Origin: Turbatrix aceti
Taxonomy: Eukaryota; Nematoda; Chromadorea; Rhabditida; Panagrolaimidae
Assembly (NCBI GenBank): GCA_963969345.1
Contig: OZ017767.1
Span: 7,964,739 to 8,028,738, forward strand
DNA length: 64,000 bases
Reading direction: 5' to 3'
In this document: positions 54,333-64,000 of the stretch, one piece after another
Numbering within the stretch: the first letter of the stretch is position 1
Layout: every line of letters starts with the position of its first letter
Notes under the pieces: generated by a model
What the model was told of the DNA's origin: nothing
Seen by the model: the letters and a program-made list of their open reading frames with translations, nothing else
The model's database searches: none
Program-made: the position numbers and the translations under genes

Positions 54333-56275
54333 AAAATGGCACTTTTTGTCGATTTGCGGATCGAGGTGTTTTCGACGCTGTTTTATCGTTATCCCATGAA
54401 CTGATTGCTTTGTCGTGTCATTTGCACTCATAAATAAACTTGTTTGAATTATTATACATACGCTCTTAATTGTAATTTTTCTTTTCTGGCACACGCCATC
54501 CAGAAAAACATATTCACGTCTCATTTTATCGCCTGAGGGAAACTACCCCGGCCAGAGGCCAGTTTGCTGGTGTTTCAAATCTTTGAGGTATTCGCAAACA
54601 AAGCCGGTCACTGGTCTGGTCACGAATGTCGAGTTTGAGTGAGTGTCTTCGAGGACGTCAGACGCCCTCGCTTCCTTTTCCTCTGTTCAATGGCACAAGC
54701 TAGTTTTAATAAGCGCTGTCTGTGAAATTTCTATTTCGGATCGAGGAAGTCGTATTTTTTATTTAAATAATAAGGCGTGTGAACTGGAAAAAAAGTGTGT
54801 TGTTGTTTTTTTGAACGCTCTCGGAAAACAAGTTCGATATAGTATGGCTGAAATTGGATACGACTCTCACGCACTGTAGTTTACCTTCTTTTACCTTCTT
54901 TTTTTACACACACCTCCCTCAACCTGCTTGTGACCCAAATTCCTATCGAACATTGTTTTTCGTACCACAAACACGCATTTTTTTATTTCGTGTCTCTCCA
55001 TGCAGGTATTCTAGGTATTTTTTACGGATTTTCATTCCGAAATAAACGTAAATTTCAAAAACGCGCGCAACAAGAAATATTTGTACATTGTGCGGTTCTC
55101 AAAACGAAAATAATAGTCTTACCACGATTTTTTTTCGTAAAAGTTTCAAGGAAATTTTTTTCTTGAAAAATATAGTTTTTTTGTTTCTTGTTTATTTACG
55201 ACATTTTTTTCGACAAAACACAAGTTTGGTCATTTTTTTTTTGTAAAAAAAAGTCTGTGCATCTTTGTTTATTTATGTTCGCTCGGAAACTAACCCAAAG
55301 TCCCACAAATTAGTTTTTGTTTACATATTTTTTGAAAAATATTTAGAAAAAAAGTGCGTTATGCTTTTCTCACTGATATTTACTTTACAGTGCTCAAATA
55401 TTCCCAGAAAGTGGGTTACGGTAAATAATTTATTTAAAATTTTACGGAATCTTTTCCGTCTTTTCATTCACGTTTTCTTCATGCTTGGGTATTTTTAGAA
55501 GATTACATACTACGTTTCGAACCGGATTTACTATGTTAAATGACCACATTATCAGTGTCTGCAGACGCGTCTGGTGTTCTTGTGTTTGGTTGGTTACCTC
55601 ATTATCACAGGCATTAGTGCGTTTTATTGTCTTTTTAGTGCATCCGGTCTTTGGGAGAGCCGAAAACCTGAGTTTTGCTTTTTGTGGGGCTCCGATGATG
55701 GCTCTAATTAATTAGATTTTTTGAAAATTTGAAAATCGGGTTTTTTGAGTTGTGTAAAAATTTTTTTTCGCATTTTAAAAAATGTTAAAATTAAAAAACT
55801 GTCTTTGTAATTTTTTTGTGTTTTTTTTAATATTATTTATTTATTTATTTTTAACCCAAAAATTACCGTATTTCATCTTTGATGCGCTTTCAGGGTGGTC
55901 TTTTTTTTGTTGGTTTTGTATTTCCCTGAAAGCTAAAAAAATATTTGGTTACCTAATAAAGGTAATTTTTGTTTCCAGAATGTTTTGTGACGTATTTTTT
56001 TGGGGGGGAAGGGGCATTATTTGGTGATTTGGAGTTGCGTAGACCCAAAAAAAACTCAGCCGGGGTCCGTCAAAAAATCCCATGACTCAGCCTGTTTTTT
56101 TATATTGTTCGAAACTACAGACACCACTATTGTGCATCATCAGCACCGCTTGCGCTGTCAACTGAGGTCCGCCCGGAGCGGATTTCTTCTATGATATTTA
56201 GCAACGCTTCCCCCGAGACCCCCGCCCCTTTGAACACTCCGTGGCCTCGTGGTGATAAATCAGAGCCTTCATAAG
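54333..56275. other. Gene-free AT-rich region
   Basis: After the heat-shock gene's 3' flank nothing codes convincingly. Homopolymer runs dominate 54890-56030. GC rises after 56150 as the next foldback begins. Confidence 0.4.
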
Positions 56276-57251
56276 CGCACGATGGGAATTTCTCCCTCAT
56301 TTTTGCGACCACGCGTGCGTCCGTGTTGACGCGTGCTTTTTCCCACTATTTTCTCTAGCCTATTTTTTTGCTCGTTTTTTGCGAAGTGTGTTCTGTTTGC
56401 GCAGGAATCTCGAAGCCAGGAATCAAGATTTTGATTTCGCGTTTCTTCTGCTTTATTGTGCTTGGATGGTAGGCCATTTCTGTCCGCCGTAGGAATTTTT
56501 CCGATTTATGCGCGTTGCGCTAGAGCGCTGCCAAAAAGCGTTATTTTCGAACTTTATCGGATCGCCATTCGGCCGGTTTTCAATCGATTGGTCCAAAAAT
56601 TTTTTTGGGCATTACTATTAGTCCCCTTAACCTCTGTGCAAAGTCGCCTCCCGCTGTCTATGCGAGTTTTCGTCAGACGAATTTGCGAGGTTTTGATCGC
56701 TCAACGGCTCCCCAGATGACAGAACATCGGTTCTAAGCAAGCTATATGTCACCTTAGGGCTCCAGGATTGCTGACATGCATTTGGAATATTTTTTTTAAC
56801 AGCCGGATCACAAATGGAAGGTAATGGCCTCGCTTTAGCCCAACAAACCATAAATGGTGGTATCACAAGAACGCGCATAGACATCGGCAAGCGACTTTGC
56901 ACAGAGGTTAAGGGGACTAATAGTAATGCCAAAAAAAATTTTTAGACAAATCCACCGAAAACTGGCTAATTGGCGATCCGCCAAAGTCCATAATTAACGC
57001 TTTTTAGCAGCGCTCTAGCGCAACGCGCATAAATCGGAAAAATTCCTATGGCAGACAGAAATGGCCTACCATCCAAGCACAATAAAGCAGAGGAAACGCG
57101 AAATCAAAATCTTGATTCCTGGCTTCGAGATTCCTGCGCAAACAGAACACACTTCGCAAAAAACGAGCAAAAAAGTAGGCTAGAGAAAATGGCGGGAAAA
57201 ATGCGTACGCACGCGTGGTCGCAAAAATGCACCGAAAATTCCCATCGTGCA
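56276..57251. mobile_element. Large inverted repeat (foldback element)
   Basis: Left arm about 56276-56690 and right arm about 56870-57251 are near-perfect reverse complements: GCACGATGGGAATTT at the left edge mirrors AAATTCCCATCGTGC at the right edge, and GGTTAAGGGGACTAATAGTA mirrors TACTATTAGTCCCCTTAACC. About 180 unique bases lie in the middle. Short open frames on both strands are mirror images of each other and are not genes. It abuts the minisatellite at 57251. Confidence 0.85.
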
Positions 57252-57474
57252 CAGGCCCGACAAAATGCAGGGATGCACACCAAAACCGCAGGGATGGAGT
57301 CACCCCAACCATCCCTGCGCTTTTGTCGAACATCCCCGCGCTTTTGTCGAGCATCCCCGCGCTTTGGTCGAGCATCCCTGCATTTCCCCATGCTGCACGC
57401 CTGCTGAAATGCGGGGATGCACACCGAAACCGCGGGGATGCACACCGAAACCGCGGGGATGCATGCACTGATTA
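57250..57474. repeat. GC-rich minisatellite, about 22-bp units (array 1)
   Basis: Units such as CATCCCCGCGCTTTTGTCGAG and its variants repeat several times, in both orientations: GGGATGCACACCGAAACCGC on one side, GCATCCCTGCATTT on the other. The array starts with ACAGGCCCGACAAAATGCAG at 57251. The same sequence in reverse ends array 2 at 59717-59736. Confidence 0.75.
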
Positions 57475-57552
57475 TTGTTTTGCCCCCCCCCCCCCATTAT
57501 CGGCTGATTTTTAGCTCAATTTATTTAATAATATAAGAATCCATTAATTTTT

Positions 57553-58381
57553 TTACAATACAAAATTATTATTCAGAACTACAAAAAAGAAAAAAAATTG
57601 CTCGTGATGTCGAGATGTTGCAGAGGCTGCTGATAACTTTCTTATCTCTCCAGAAGGCCTAACCGCAGGGCTTCTGTCCCGTTTTCGTGCCGGACTGTTA
57701 GCTTCTTCTGTTGGCTGGAGTTGATTAGGCGAAGCTGCTGGGCACCCAAAGTTGTTGGGGAGAACGACGTCGGTTTCAGGCATCCAGTTCGGCCGGCATT
57801 CAAGGCTGACAAAGGCAATGATCTAAAAGCAGATTCAAGTAAATCATGGTTTTTGGATGTCGGGATAACTCACGTGGTTGAATGCGCGCTCTTCGTGGCC
57901 GAACACGTTGATTTACACGGTCCTTTTCTTTGAAGTCGGTTTACCTAAAATCAGTAAAGTTAGTTGATTTTCCGAGTTTTTCTTCAAACGTACAGTAAAT
58001 TTGAAGATAAGCGGGGATTACCATCATCTGAAACTTTGAGTAAAAACAATAACGAAGCCCGAAAGTTTTTTTGCCCCTGAATTTCATTCCAACTGCCTTT
58101 CAACCAATTTTTTTCCATTTTCTGCGATTGTGAAGCCATTCTTGGCACCCCATCTGTCGCAGCGCCATCCTACCTAATAAATCGCAAGAACTCATCATAC
58201 AATCGCAAAGAAAGGTCAAAAACCGGGTAAAACTTGGTTGGTTTTCAAAAAAGTCGTCATCATGCCCCAAAACTTTGAAAAGTTGAAAAAAAACTTACGC
58301 CGACAGCAGCAGCAAAGGGATCATCGCTTGGGGTGAGTTGCCGATCGGGTGTAGTCACGTGGAAGCTGTTACCGGAAAATC
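57553..58381 (-). other. Possible orphan exons on the minus strand
   Basis: A segment at 58381-58299 with an acceptor (TTTTAG) and donor (GTAAGT) encodes FSGNSFHVTTPDRQLT followed by PSDDPFAAAVG. A segment starting at 57822 after another TTTTAG encodes IIAFVSLECRPNWMPETD and continues, Ser/Pro-rich, to a stop at 57553. They join in phase 0. A third exon-like piece (about 57940-57873, donor GTGAGT) lies between but does not fit the same frame. I recognise no family. They lie between the inverted minisatellite arrays and could be gene fragments carried by an element. Confidence 0.25.
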
Positions 58382-58705
58382 CTAAAACAAAAACAATAGA
58401 ATTCACGCCAAAAAACAACGATTACAATACATTCGTAAAAAAAATAACAGACAGAAAAATGAAAAAATGACAAAGTTCTTGGACTGGCCAAAACGAGCGA
58501 GCTCGCTCGAAACATTCGCGTTGAGACTCCTCAAAACAAGAAAAGTCGCAAAACTGCGGCCGTGTAAAAATTTATTGAACGAAATTTATTTCAAAATTCG
58601 AAAACATTAGTTTCTGACAAGGTATCTTTGTGTTTTATAGTTTGACAAATAAGATTCGAACATTGCCTTTCGAGCAGTGCTACTCATGTTTCAAAAAATT
58701 TTAAT

Positions 58706-59385
58706 TTTTGACAAAATTGAAGGAGGTGTACTAGAAAAATCATATCTCGTACGAAATTATACTTAGAAACCCAATTAAAAGTGATTCTGAAGCACAACTA
58801 AATTTTCTATCCATTAAAAATAGTCTCATTTTCCACAATTCTTTCCAAGTTTCTAAAAAATCTAAATTTCTAAGAAAAACCTAATTTTCGGAACTTTTTA
58901 GAACTTCAATCAAAAAACCAATATTAGAATCGAATTCTACAGTATCTTTTACGTTCGGGACACGTGTTTCAGAATTTTATTATTTTCCTGCGCGCCGGTG
59001 CATAAATTCTTCTGAACCCCACTTTTTTTGGTTTTCAGACACCAAACTTTTACAAAGTAGGGTTCAGGGAAAAATTCAGCGCGGAGCGCATTGAAATTGC
59101 ATTTTTACGAAAAAATAGGACCCGGCGTGAAAATAAACGCAGAATCCAATGACGTACTCAGTTTTTTGATCAAAGTTCTAAAAAGTTCCGAAAACCTAAT
59201 TTTTCTTCGAAATTTTTTTTGGAAACCTTTTTTTGGGCATTTCTAAGTTGACATGGTATACTTTTTTGTCAAAAATAAGTTAGACAATTTTGTTGGGCTT
59301 CAGAATTGCTTTCAATTTTGTTTCCAGCTCGTTTGGTTCGCACGCAGTGATTTTTCTACCACACCTCCTTCAATTTTGATAAATT
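58706..59385. mobile_element. MITE-like element with AATTGAAGGAGGTGT termini
   Basis: CAAAATTGAAGGAGGTGT at about 58712 is mirrored by ACACCTCCTTCAATTTTG at about 59364-59381, and complementarity continues inward in patches (TAGAAAAATCA; TTTTTAGAACTT against AAGTTCTAAAAA). Length about 670 bp, no open frame. The arms have diverged, so the copy is old. Confidence 0.6.
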
Positions 59386-59545
59386 TGATAAAATAAAAAA
59401 AAATAAAATATGTCATTTGAAGGTACACATTTACTTGATATGTACCAAAATTTTTGAAAGCAAAAGTCAATTATAAATCGAGTTGCGATTTTTTATTTAA
59501 AATGGCGTCGAATTTAGAAATGTTTTTGAACTTGGCAAGCATTCG

Positions 59546-59742
59546 TGCGCATCCCCGCGCTTTTCGTTCGCATCCCTGCAAAAAGCGTAATGCAGGGATG
59601 CAACGAGAAAGCGCGGGGATGCATCTCAGCCTCAAACACCCAAAAAAAGCATCCCCGCGGTTTTGGTGTGCATCCCCGCGGAATTTTTGCATCCCCGCGG
59701 TTTTGGTGTGCATCCCTGCATTTTGTCGGGCCTGTGTGAAGC
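59546..59742. repeat. GC-rich minisatellite (array 2, inverted relative to array 1)
   Basis: Units such as GCATCCCCGCGGTTTTGGTG repeat at about 20-30-base spacing. The array ends with GCATCCCTGCATTTTGTCGG then GCCTGTG, the mirror of the start of array 1. Unit variants (CGCGC against CGCGG) are shared by both arrays. Confidence 0.75.
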
Positions 59743-62700
59743 GTTCTCCTAAATTTTACATAGTCAGTGACTCGACTGATGTGAATGACCCTGACATGAG
59801 CCGTATGTGTACATATGTTTTCTAGAAGAAAAAAAATTGTCGACTGCTCAGGGCTCACATCAGCCGATGATGGTTTGTTCCTTCGTTCGCGATTTGTGGT
59901 TTGCGATGTTCTGACAGCGTCATCGTTTCTTGGGCCTGTCCGGAGGAGTTGAGTTCCGGGCTGACAAGAAAACTGTCTGTCTGCTTCAATGTAACCGGAA
60001 ACCCACTCTTCACAGGTGCCACCCCACTCGGCACAGGTCACATTTTATTATTCACGACAGTCATAAATAATTTTGTCGCTTTTTTGAGTTCTGTTTTGGT
60101 TTTTCACTTTCACACGTTCGGCAACACGTTCGAGTGGGGTTTGGCCCAGTTTTGGGAACTTCGGTGGAAGCAACATCCTCTCTTGACAAAAGCAAAGATT
60201 TTTAGAACACTTGGAAAATTTTCCAGCTAGCAGAGCGCTCTGGTGTTTGAAACTTTTTAGGGGTTTAGTCGGAAGCACGTGACCGTACATAATTTTTAAA
60301 ATTGATCTTTGGCACGAGAGCAAAAAAAATAAATTAGCGATTTTTTATGAGTTGTAAAAAAAATTGAAATGAGAGAAGAATGTCGATGAGCGAGATGTGT
60401 GTTCAATTATAAAATTTATTTTTGATGTAGTACTACTTGCAAGTTGTACTCATGTCTCCAGTGTGTATAATTAGGTTTTTACTGCACTGGTTTTACACTT
60501 TGTTGGTCACGTGAACTTTTTGAGCGTTATTTGGAGTGCCAATTGCGCTCTTGACACGAATGTTTGTTTGTTACCTACGATTATTTGATTAACGGGGTGC
60601 TGTGTTTATTTTTGGGATTTGAGTACCTTTTGGGGTTTTAACAAAAAAAAATAAAAAAAATTTTTTTTTTAAATTTACGATTTTTTAAAAAAAAATTTAC
60701 GATTTTTTTTGACAAAAATTTACAATTTTTTTGAAAAAAAATTATTTTGCAGTTGAAATGTTATTTTTTTTAATTGCAAGCAAGAAAGCTTTTACTGTTA
60801 AAATAATGTATTTACAGTATAAAAAAAATTTGTAAGAAAATATAACTTTTATGTTCAAATTATATTTATTTATACAATAAAATGTATCAAAAAAAAGTTG
60901 CAACTATTGTTTTTTAAAATTACCAAGAAAAGATAACCGACACAATTTTTTGCAACTTCTGAATTCTACATGTACTTTGAATTGCTTCTCATGTTTCTCG
61001 ACTTTTTTCTGTCTTCTGGTCATCGACGCACTCAAGGAAACTCGAGTGATTTACAAATCAGCCCTTGTTTTCCATTTTTTCATCTCCACCACCTCAGAAA
61101 TTTGCCGTTCGCACATTTTTGGCACAACAATCAACTCTGGTCTCGACTTCGGTTCAACTTTCTTCGAACTATTATACGACCACCACCCCCTCTTTTTTCT
61201 TTCCTTTCTTGTGCCCCAGGCTGTGGCTTACGAGGGATAGATGGCACTTCCGGAATTAGACCGAATCCCCCTTCTGTCCTCTGTTTTCTGTTTTTTGTCC
61301 TCTGTGCTCTGTCAGACGACGGAGGTGTGTTGGCGGAGGCATGATGGATTACCCTGTTTATCAGCGTTGTCACAACTCTGCCAGCATCTGGTGACAGGTC
61401 ATCCAGAAAGAACGGTGGGGTAGTACTTTCAATCGGTTCGTCGGACAGATGAGGGATGTTGTGTTACCCATTCAACAACTAAACAACTTTTTGCTTGCCT
61501 GCTTGCACTTTGGCGTTCGTTCTGGTGATATCCTGTCTCTGTCTGACTTTTGGGGTTCAGGATGTGCTGCGTATATCCGGGATCGTCTGACTGACTCATT
61601 AATCAAATCTTACCCGTAGGAGTTATAAAACAACACTCAATTAAAAGTGGCCTTGGCACTGACGCACGGGAAGTTCGGTGGAAAGACGTGAAACATTGCT
61701 GTTTTTAAATATTTTGATATTTTTTTTAGACTGTAAATGTTGTTTATAATTTTGTTTTTAAAAATAAAAATTGAAATGACTTTTAAGAATAAATAATGTT
61801 TTTTTTTCGGGAAACAAAAAAAACACGTTTTGTCAATTGTTTTTTCTTTTTTTCGGTTGTTTGAATACGGAAAATTATAATTTTTATAATGAACAACATT
61901 TTTTAAACTGAAAAAAGTTTTTTGATTGTAAAAATTTGTTCTTTAAAAAAATGGGATAAAAACGTATTTTTTATTCAAAAAAATTTTTTTTGTTGTGTTC
62001 GTTTTTTATTTTAAAATTATTTTTGTATATTTTTTATTTGTTTAAAAAACTCAAAAACTATTTTGCAAAAAGATTTTGTCCCAAAAAATTGAGTATTTTT
62101 GACTTTTGCACCACGAAAAAAATTCATCACAGACGTACTTTACTCCAGAGTACGAGGAACTCTCGAGAATCCAGAATCATATTTTTTTACAACATTTCTA
62201 AACTTTTAATATCCTATAAAAACGACCAATTGTCTGTATCAATTATAACACGCTCACGGACATAGAATTGTCTCCGCGACAAATTTTCTCCCTTTTTTTT
62301 TATTGTTTTTTCACGTGCATTCCGGGCTTTACGTCGAAGACTGAATTTTAAATAATTTTTTTTCTTCAACGTGAGGAATGAGTCCAAACCACGTCTATCT
62401 CCTTGCCAGGAGGGCACAACCGGAGTCATCCTCGAGGTGGCGTGTCCCGAGTCTGTTTTTTTTAAGCACTGGATTAGTCGTAAGTTTTATGGTAATGCCT
62501 GCGGCGCTGGACTTGACCGCTCCCCCCAGGCGAGAAGGCAGGGGGCCCAGGGAGTCAGTCTTGGGATATGGGATATTTATCCATCCCATCCTCCCATCCT
62601 CCCCCCTTTCCCCCACTTCAAAAATGATGTCAACGACTCACTCGATTTTTTTTTGTTGGCACAAACAAGACTGACTGAATTTTTGTTCTTTTGGTTCTTT

Positions 62701-64000
62701 TTTTGGCAATTTTTGTGCCAACAAGAAAAAAAAAAGAAAAAAAAGGATAACAAGGATCAAAGGGATCTTTTTTTTTCTGGCGAACACTTTTTTACTTTTT
62801 TTACAGCAGAACACAATTTTTTTTGTAATTGAAGTCGTCGTGTTAATTGTTTGCTCACATCAAAATTTGCAGCTCGTGCGTAACTTTTTTTAATCAAGTG
62901 CCATTTCGTCTGCGAAAACTCTGCTAAATATGTAGGTCGTAGAACCGTGGAGATCAAACAGCTCTAATTATTTGTAATCATAACTCACATGATTATGATT
63001 ACAGAAGGCTATTTTGAGTTGGTGCGACGTCAAAAAAATCTTTTTTTGGGTTTCATGTGAGCATAAAATATTATTTTACCTTTCAAATGATTTTAATAAA
63101 AAATGAAAAAGAATTTTGCGTTCAAAAAAACAAAAAAATTCTCCTTTTTTTATGTTCAGAATATAAAAAAATTCTAAACAAACATTTTTTATTTGTTTCC
63201 AAAATTTTGCACGAGAATCTTTGAACTCGACAAATTGGGCCACTTTTGGAAATGCGTAGACCATAAAATTCCGGATGAAAAAAAAACGTGAAATTTTATT
63301 TACGATCTTGCTTTGTTTTTTTGCCGACAGCACAAAGATTTGAAGAATTTTTTTGTCAATGTTGACAAATTAGTTTGAACCAATTTTTTTTTATTAGTTT
63401 TCATTTTCTTTTTATTTTCATTTTTGTCGTCAAATTCAAAAATAAAAATTTTGCTCGATTGATCGAAGACAATTTTGTCTCGCCTTTTCATCACAATTTT
63501 CACAAATAAACTGACAGATTTTATTGAAGATAGCGCGAAAAAACTATTCTGGAGTCAGTCACATAAGTTGGTGTTCTGCTCGTGCGAATGTTTCTCAAAA
63601 GTGACCGAGTCTCGAATTGCGTCTGCAAAAGTGCTATCTGATAAGAAAAAGTTTGAATGGTTTCTACGTATGTATGGCGTATGCCATGGCATATGTGGGT
63701 GACTCTACCCTCGACGACGTTGTTTTGGTTGTTTTTCGGTTTCACAACCAAATGTTGGTCTCTGGGGGTTAATAAACTGGGGAGAAAAGTCAATTGTTGA
63801 AAAAAAGCATAAAAAATGAATGAAAAAGTAATAAGTATTATGTTTAGTATTATTTGAGACTTGCTTTCCTAAATGGCATATGTATTTATGTATTTTTTTA
63901 GTATCGATGAAATAAAAAATCTGGAAAAAATGAAAATTGTCAGCTGACAATTTGGGAAGGGACCACCACAAATGTTTGTCGGACGAATGTTCACTTTGAT
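59743..64000. other. Gene-poor AT-rich right end of the window
   Basis: 4.3 kb without a supported gene. 59900-60230 and 60960-61600 are more balanced in base composition and have short open frames, none with splice context or resemblance. 60640-60940 and 61700-62100 are A/T homopolymers. 62380-62620 is a GC-richer block with CCATCCTCCCATCCTCCCCC. Nothing further is recognised up to the window edge. Confidence 0.35.

Noticed and set aside
56456..57468. Several open frames with mirrored protein sequences
   Set aside because: They arise from the two arms and the minisatellite and are reverse-complement images of each other.
57250..57474. CRISPR-like regular repeats
   Set aside because: Units are about 22 bp with little or no unique spacer, in both orientations, in a eukaryotic intergenic region; this is a minisatellite.
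60950..61423. Overlapping plus-strand open frames rich in Pro, Ser, Phe and Leu
   Set aside because: Multiple frames are open at once in a pyrimidine-rich tract; no conserved motif.

Overview
This is eukaryotic DNA, almost certainly from a small invertebrate (an ecdysozoan; nematode first choice, tardigrade a reasonable alternative). Genes are split into short, fairly GC-rich exons by introns made largely of A/T homopolymer runs, with GT donors (GTGAGT, GTAAGT, GTGGGT, GTTGGT) and short pyrimidine-rich TTTCAG/TTTTAG acceptors. The gene families fit: a dhs-type short-chain dehydrogenase pair, a lysosomal acid-lipase-like enzyme, an MFSD8-like carrier, a Reeler protein ending in an ShKT domain, and a Pax1/9-class paired-box gene. 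No bacterial signals, rRNA, convincing tRNA or CRISPR array were seen.

Layout. 1-3.7 kb: 5' six exons of a minus-strand gene that leaves the window (possibly TASOR/DUF3715-like). 4.5-7.7 kb: DDX18/Has1 RNA helicase (+). 7.9-10.3 kb: acid lipase (-), whose intron holds an inverted pair of DDX18 exon fragments. 10.8-12.2 kb: intronless P-loop GTPase-like gene (-). 13.6-14.4 kb: divergent dynein light chain (+). 14.6-17.5 kb: MFSD8/CLN7-like transporter (-). 17.7-26.6 kb: gene-poor, repeat-rich DNA with a LINE remnant, a direct repeat and one doubtful small gene. 26.6-30.2 kb: Reeler-ShKT secreted protein (+). 30.4-32.0 and 34.3-36.0 kb: tandem adenylosuccinate synthetase genes (-); the first has a 1.5-kb transposon-like insertion next to its start, and the second preserves the empty site. 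40.0-41.7 kb: putative secreted peptide precursor with a TATA box (+). 42.0-43.1 kb: Pax1/9-like gene (-). 43.9-44.9 kb: unrecognised three-exon gene (+). 45.8-47.4 and 49.4-52.2 kb: tandem SDR genes (+), the second with a foldback element in intron 1. 53.5-54.3 kb: small heat-shock protein (+). 54.3-64 kb: AT-rich, with foldback elements, inverted minisatellite arrays and a few orphan exon-like pieces.

The genes do not form one pathway; they are mostly housekeeping or metabolic genes, with several convergent pairs spaced only 150-280 bp apart. The most unusual features are the DDX18-derived hairpin inside the neighbouring lipase intron (a candidate endogenous hairpin-RNA/siRNA source), the GTTCCCC-repeat transposon with an 11-bp target duplication and a paralogous empty site, several foldback transposon families lodged in introns, and a possible new neuropeptide-like precursor. 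Exon joins were deduced by reading splice sites and checking codon phase; no alignment search was possible.
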